From the NCBI GenBank assembly GCA_032622095.1, contig CP136066.1, positions 194,176,816 through 194,240,815 on the forward strand: a DNA stretch of 64,000 bases, written 5' to 3'. Numbering within the stretch: position 1 is the first letter of the stretch; each line of letters begins with the position of its first letter. The notes beneath the pieces are model-generated. The model had not been told where the DNA came from and did no database searches. It worked only from the letters and a program-made list of their open reading frames with translations. This DNA comes from Siphonodentalium dalli (lineage: Eukaryota; Mollusca; Scaphopoda; Gadilida; Siphonodentaliidae). Below are positions 58,352 through 64,000 of the stretch, piece after piece. A program made the position numbers and the translations under genes.

Positions 58352-59023
58352 AATACATGTGGCATCAACATGAGACGAATATCTGTTCCAGAAATGTGAA
58401 AATATACTCTGTCAAGTATGTCGGTTTTATTTAAATAATGACCGTTTTTTTTTCGTTGTGTACCCGAAGAAAACCACGCTGCGAGAAAGAAAAGTTCTTG
58501 GCAAAATTGGACATAGGTTCCACATCGAGAGGGAATTGATGAGACCTGTATTTTTGGCTATATTAGCATAAACATTTAATTTTGGCCGGGACATTATGTT
58601 GAATTTGTCAGACAAGTGGCTATCACGGTGTAAGGGAGACCACTCTAAACCAAACTACAGTTTTGCATTGTCACTCTGTTGACCTCAAGCCATTTTATTG
58701 ATCGCATAACTATTTGTTTGCCTATTTTCGCATCAGCGGTAGTCAACTATTCTATCATTTAGAGAAACCGAATTATATTTGTTTGACGTTACATATATGT
58801 ATAACAAAACAACACGAATAGAAAAAGAGTCTGATATCCATAGATGATAATAATAGCAACACTATCAGATAAATATCGTCAGGGTCATTGCGTCAATACC
58901 ACACGGCAGAGATAATTTAATTCGAGGTCAGGAAATCTTGTTTATGCGTCGGCAAGCAGATGTGAGGTCATTTGGATTTTGCTTCAACGCAGTGGCTGTT
59001 TATCAGACGACCCACACAGCGCT
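58352..59023. other. Upstream region of the P450 gene
   Basis: AT-rich, no coding frame. It would contain the promoter and 5' untranslated region; no TATA box or transcription-factor site can be singled out with confidence. Confidence 0.4.
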
Positions 59024-60556
59024 ATGTCAATTCTAGAATGTATACATTCGTTTACGTGGATCGAATATACGGTATTCTTGGTTGTGTTCTGCTTAACATG
59101 GATATTCTACAAGATATACATATCTCCAATCTTCTCTCCATTGCGAAAAATTCCAGGATACAGAGGTCACTGGTTGATGGGAGTGTTAAACATAGGCGTA
59201 ATAACAAAGAGAGACCCCGGTCACGTGATGTTAGACCTGGCTCAAAAGCTGAACAGGGAAGTGTTCCGTGTGCACAGTTTTCTTGGGGAACCTGCGATCG
59301 CAATTACCGGACCGGAATGGTTCAAATATGTGACTGTTACACGGAACAGTAACTACCACAAGCCGGCCTATATATACAAACCTTTCATGGATCTTATGGG
59401 GGTCGGTTCATTGATTGCCATAAATGGCGACGAGCATTCTACTCAGCGGATGTTATGCAACCATGCTTTCAAATATAACGTGCTGAAATCCCTCTTTCAG
59501 AAAGTGGAACAAAACAGCATGGAACTTGTTCGCTATTGGAAAGAATTGATTGAGGGAGATAATTTAATTCACAATGGCACCCCTCCAAATTGGGTTGTGA
59601 TTGGCAGTGGTTTAGAACGATCTACCTTGGACACCATCGTCAACGTCGCTTTTGATTACCCTTCCTCGATTCTGAGGAGTCCCGACGGAGAAATAAGCAA
59701 TGCTATCAGGTGTTGTTTAGGCATTTTTAATACAAACCCAACACGCTTTATTCCATTCTTTAAATATATCCCGACTCCTAGTAACTTGGCGTTCAGAAAG
59801 AACAAACATATTGTAGATTCGTTGGTTAAAGAAATGATTTCCACGAAACGAGAGAATGTAAAAAGTATGGCCGAACATGAGTCAGCTGATAATTTGCTGA
59901 CGATGCTTCTTCTTGCTACGGATCCAGATGGTAATCCCATGTCGGACGATAGAATACACGACCAGGTTATGACGTTCATGTTCGCGGGCGCCGAGACTAC
60001 TTCGACGTCATTACAATGGTGTCTTCACGCCCTGTCGCTTCATCCCGATATTCAAGAAAAAGTTCGCAGCGAGATTAATAGCGTAATCCCTGATACAGGG
60101 ACTCAGTTATCATTCGAACATATCGACAAAATGCCATATTTAATGTGTTTCATCAAAGAAACGCTACGTTTCTATTCTCCCGCCGTGGGGACGGCGCGAG
60201 TGGCGGTTCAAAGTGACGTTATTGATGGATGGCATATTCCAGCGGGGACAACATTGATTCTTTATATATCAGCGATTCACCGTAACCCGAAATATTGGAA
60301 AGATCCAGATGTATTCAACCCTGAGAGATTTTTCAACGAAGAAGATATTAAGCCGTTCACGTTCGTCCCGTTTACAGCCGGACCTCGAATGTGTATTGGG
60401 TATAAATTTGCCTTAATGGAGATGAGGATTTATATCGCCCAGTTACTGAGACACTTGAAATTCGAACTGACGCCAGGAATGGAGAAGGTCGGACTAGTAA
60501 TCAGAGTGACAACTCAACCAGATCCCTGTTTAGTTCTCAAACTCACACCTGTATAA
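59024..60556 (+). CDS. Cytochrome P450 (microsomal, single exon)
   Basis: 510 residues from ATG at 59024 to TAA at 60554-60556, a normal P450 length with no intron. N-terminal membrane anchor (about residues 10-28, YTVFLVVFCLTWIFYKIYI) followed by SPLRKIPGYRG, as in endoplasmic-reticulum P450s. I-helix oxygen-activation motif AGAETT at 321-326; K-helix ETLR (E379, R382); PERF at 433-436; haem-binding FTAGPRMCIG with the Cys ligand C457. All key residues are present, so it should be a working monooxygenase partnered by P450 reductase. Substrate is unknown. The clan is uncertain: CYP4/CYP46-like features by eye, but the I-helix does not have the Glu-containing CYP4 form (FxFEGHDTT). The open frame extends 15 codons upstream without an ATG. 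Confidence 0.95.
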   Translation: MSILECIHSFTWIEYTVFLVVFCLTWIFYKIYISPIFSPLRKIPGYRGHWLMGVLNIGVITKRDPGHVMLDLAQKLNREVFRVHSFLGEPAIAITGPEWFKYVTVTRNSNYHKPAYIYKPFMDLMGVGSLIAINGDEHSTQRMLCNHAFKYNVLKSLFQKVEQNSMELVRYWKELIEGDNLIHNGTPPNWVVIGSGLERSTLDTIVNVAFDYPSSILRSPDGEISNAIRCCLGIFNTNPTRFIPFFKYIPTPSNLAFRKNKHIVDSLVKEMISTKRENVKSMAEHESADNLLTMLLLATDPDGNPMSDDRIHDQVMTFMFAGAETTSTSLQWCLHALSLHPDIQEKVRSEINSVIPDTGTQLSFEHIDKMPYLMCFIKETLRFYSPAVGTARVAVQSDVIDGWHIPAGTTLILYISAIHRNPKYWKDPDVFNPERFFNEEDIKPFTFVPFTAGPRMCIGYKFALMEMRIYIAQLLRHLKFELTPGMEKVGLVIRVTTQPDPCLVLKLTPV

Positions 60557-61268
60557 ATATCGGAGGGGTACCGCTTGTAGCGTGTTGCTTTTTTACAGCA
60601 TGTAACATTGACCCTGCCTATACTGAATACTCATTGACTGGTAGTTCGCTTATGAAATGTTCAGATAATAAGTTCAACAAAAGACCGTAAGTCATTTGTT
60701 GAACTCACTATCTAAACATTTCCCACCAATGAATAGGAATTAGTCTGTACTTGATTATCTTTTCGTCTGGCTGCATGGAATACTGCTCGTATATCCATAG
60801 CATCACTCTACATGAATAATAGACCATTCCAATGTACTCATTTATAATTGAGTGGAAGAATCCATTTAGTATAAAAAAGTCAATATTTGCATTTAGGGAA
60901 CATTTCGTTACAACGATTTCGAACAACACGTTGGCAGCATGACAATGAATGTGGTTGCTGATGGGATACATTAAATTTGTAGAAGTTGAAGTTTGAAAAA
61001 GTTGAGCAATCGTTTGAGTTATTACTTATTGTAAATCCGAAGGGTCAATCATAGTCGATCCTGTAAATAACTCTAACCTATATATATCTCAATCAGAATG
61101 AATTTGAATAATGATTGGACCTTTTCCGAAAATTGTAATTTAGTACCTACAATATGCAAGTCACAAATCAATAAACTGAAACTTCATTATATCTAGTTCA
61201 TGGTTACAAGTTTATAACAGATGCATATTACAATAAGTGCATTTCTAAGTTAGAAATTCATAAGCCTG
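60557..61268. other. P450 3' region with polyadenylation signal
   Basis: No gene. AATAAA at 61170-61175 is a candidate polyadenylation signal, about 615 bp after the P450 stop. No A-rich tail or direct repeats that would mark a processed copy are seen close to the stop. A GTTCAACAAAAG/CATTTGTTGAACTCAC inverted pair lies at about 60671-60710. Confidence 0.4.
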
Positions 61269-63450
61269 CAGGGGCCTGTTTCATGAAGCAAGGTCATAAG
61301 ATTATCTTAAGATGGACTTAATCTAAGATCTAAGGTGGATCTTATGATGTAACTTTTCCGTTTCAAGAACGCGTTTCACAAAACAAGATTAAGTCCTACT
61401 TAAGTAGTAAGTTAAGTTCCCGCTCATTTAGACTGGTTATCGACAAATTTCTACAGTCCGGAACGAAAAAATGTGGGCTTGTGCAATCTTTATGTACGGC
61501 ATTGAGAGGTTATCGAGAAAGAGCCGAGTCCGAGTTGACATTATTGTGTGACAGGGATGCTGGATAGCGGCTGGGGTGGGGTGGGCGAATCAGCGCATGT
61601 ATCGTAGTGTCTATAGTCAATGCATGGCCTTATATTCGCATATGGATCTTAGACTTGTATGAGTTCCACGATGTGAATTCGAACATGAGTAGATCGCAGG
61701 CTCTTAAAATGACGAGCTTTGCTTTACTGACGAGTGGCGGTGTCAGAAATAAGACAATATAATTATATGGATCGATGCATGACTGCGACCATGCATTCAC
61801 ACCGAGTTAATCAACTGAGAGCAATGATCAGGAGGCGATTTTTTTATGTGAGCCGTCATAACTCGTATATAATCGACCACCGCTCTCTACGTGTAGCAAG
61901 AATCAAAATAAATCGGCGATGTCATCAGGACACACATAGGTAATTTTTCGATTCAAAGGGAAATGAAAAATATTTGTTAGAGTAACTTTTTTATTATTTT
62001 TATGCAGATGTTTTATGCGGTTGTCATACCATGGATATATATATAAAACTACGTTTTCGTTAGCACACTCGTATTAAGGGGTGTCATCGTCACGGGTGTG
62101 TATATCATATATACAGTATGCTGTACAACGGTCATTCCACCCCTGTAAAAAAAAAACATGACACAAATTTGGACAGCCTTGAAAATCACGACATATGGGC
62201 GTGGGCATAAACTCAATATAAATAATATTCTCTATAGAAAATTGTCACTATTTCTAAAACATATTTTGATAAAGAGCGTTTGTGTTACCTTTCCTATATG
62301 ACATATCTGCTTTGTAAACAGCCGACGGAAATTTGGAAAGAGGAAAGAATCAATACATTAATTGATCTCATTTTACCCCATCTCCCACACACACACATGG
62401 AATAACATAGAGGAGATTGTGAGCTTTGAGCTAGGCCATAATTCTTATCAAAAGTTTAATTCGTGGGTAATACAATTTTATAATATATATTATCTATAGG
62501 TCACATACACAGCTGATAATTGACTATATCCTACATTCGATGAGACTCGGGGTGGCTATTTGGTCTATGTGGGGGGGGGGTACATCGTGCAATGTCCAAC
62601 TGCACCCGCCCCTTAATTGAACCGGGCCAAACTTCTATGTTCGGGAAATGCCATGTCCACCCCACCCGTTGGATTTAAACTTTCCAATTGGTATCTCAAA
62701 TATTCCAACAGTTCGAAATTTCTAACCTGACGCCCCTAAAGTTGGTGATTTTCGGTTGCTGCTGTTTGTCTAAAACAACACATTCCTTTACTAGTTAGAA
62801 ATTCAAACAATTGAAACCTATATATAGTGTACGATTAATGTTCTTGTCAGGCAATTTCCAATTGCTAAACATTTTGACCAAAGTGTGTGTGTGTGTGTGG
62901 TGGGGGCGGGGGGGGGGGGTGGGGGTAGACAACACACAAACCCCATTCGCCACGTCCCTGATGATAAGTTTGTACTCTGAATTGTTTTTACGAAATTAAC
63001 CCTATGGTTATACGGTGGGGGGGGGGGTTGCCCTCTCCAAACTTTGGTTTTGGAATGTTTGAGGTACCAGTTGGAATGTTTAAACCCAAAGAGAATTTGG
63101 TGTTTAAGGGGGTGTAGTTGGACATTTCGAGGCGAACACCCCCTCTCACTCTGTAGCCACGACCCTGTATAGCAGACGACGAATTGCCCACCCAGACAAT
63201 GTACAGATATCTCCGTAATTGCAAAATAACATAGGCCGCCATACTTGTGATCGATATGCCACTTATCACGTGGGTCTTAACTTTAAGATTATCTTATGAC
63301 ACCTCACAGCAGTCTTAAAGTTAAGACCAAAGTTAAGACCATCTTAAGTTAAGACCTTGTTCGTGAAACGCACTTATGACTGAAGTTTGAACTTATGACC
63401 ATCTTAAGTCCCAACTATGTCATAAGTTGCTTTCATGAAACAGGGCCCTG
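61269..63450. mobile_element. Long-TIR DNA element, 2.2 kb, non-autonomous
   Basis: CAGGGGCCTGTTTCATGAAG at 61269 pairs with CTTTCATGAAACAGGGCCCTG at 63430-63450. Similarity continues about 180 bp inward (GCGTTTCACAAAACAAG near 61372 and its inverse near 63352), with repeated CTTAAGAT/TCTTAAG pieces. Ends like GGGCCTGTTTCAYRAA are typical of PIF/Harbinger-type elements, but the target duplication is not clear. No transposase: a 69-codon frame at 61734 is not enough. Confidence 0.65.
62540..63180. repeat. G/C-run-rich degenerate repeat inside the TIR element
   Basis: Sequence related to the 48.7-49.8 kb element, in both orientations: AATGTCCAACTGCACCC, TCGCCACGTCCCTGATG, and inverted GGTGTAGTTGGACATTTCG. 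Contains GT repeats and G runs near 62885-62925 and 63015. Likely a nested insertion of that family. Confidence 0.55.
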
Positions 63451-64000
63451 ATATCCAATTCATTCCATGACAACATAATATCCATTCATTGTATCTCACA
63501 CATTGTGCTTTGCTAATGAAATAAATACTGAATAATTTAAATTAGGAATTTTAACAACGAGTCCTACCCCACCCTAATAGGCGTCTATATGTATTAATCA
63601 CAAGACACCCCGCTGCAGTTCTAACTGAAGATTAGTGCAAATGTATATTAAACTGATTTTAGGTTATATTTCACAAATGTTTCACTGCTGAGCTATATCC
63701 CTCATATTATAGAATGATTCTCATGTTACACTGTCCATCATTCTAACCGATATCAACGAACGCCGCACATGGTTGCTTATATTTTCAATTCGAAAATCGG
63801 GTTTTTTTCTGTATTTATGTTGATTTTAAAACTTATTCTATCAAGCACACTTCACCGACATACTTATGTTTTTTTTAATAGCACGCTGGCTTGTAACACA
63901 TGGAACACGAAAAAAGTGGCCAGAGTCCCAATGATGTTAGAGGCTGAATTGGAACTTAGGTACATGTATTCCAACGAAGTTTTCTTTTGTATACCATATA
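63451..64000. other. No gene seen
   Basis: AT-rich sequence to the end of the window. Confidence 0.4.

Noticed and set aside
58972-59352. 126-codon frame overlapping the start of the P450
   Set aside because: It is a shadow frame of the P450 coding sequence.

Overview
This is AT-rich eukaryotic DNA, most likely from a marine invertebrate animal. The evidence is a microsomal P450 gene, Penelope-like reverse transcriptases, a piggyBac-type MITE with TTAA target duplications, a non-LTR ORF1 fragment, many foldback elements and splice-acceptor-like sequences. Two dispersed repeats ending in TCCCCCG-type foldbacks, with ACGGACGGAC-like stretches, look to me like repeats common in molluscs. That is recollection, so I only lean towards Mollusca. 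Host gene density is very low: the only complete, convincing host gene is the cytochrome P450 at 59024-60556.

Layout. 1-9399: two near-identical copies of a 5.2-kb tandem unit. Each carries a 1.6-kb element with inverted arms, clusters of TGTGTA/TACACA palindromes and a foldback MITE; the first also carries the end of a broken BEN-domain gene. 9400-14079: mixed dispersed repeats and an SGNH-like fragment. 14080-23996: a head-to-tail array of four copies (about 2549 bp each) of a dead Penelope-like reverse transcriptase (family B), followed by its 3' region with a second ORF. 28909-34412: a better preserved, distinct Penelope-like element (family A) with an 847-codon reverse transcriptase and the same second ORF, inserted into one copy of a segmental duplication whose other copy (near 45666) looks like the empty site. 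34413-36560 and 46181-48390: paralogous repeat-rich blocks. 37170-38137: the fullest BEN-domain pseudogene. 38771-42262: a fifth dead B copy fused to the 5.2-kb unit, then a triplicated ORF2 tail. 48668-58351: foldback and terminal-inverted-repeat elements. 59024-60556: P450. 61269-63450: a long-TIR DNA element.

The point that deserves most attention is the two-gene Penelope-like system. Two divergent families (A and B) have a reverse transcriptase that ends soon after the thumb, with no GIY-YIG endonuclease visible in it. Both are followed by a small ORF of about 140 codons that I cannot assign to any family but that is clearly homologous between them. All three copies of that ORF with a preserved 5' end have an AG splice-acceptor-like sequence just before its ATG, and the families also share a 3' untranslated motif. 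All five B copies carry the same nonsense codon in the catalytic core, so they multiplied as DNA after the source was already dead. Coordinates of repeat borders are by eye and may be off by several bases.
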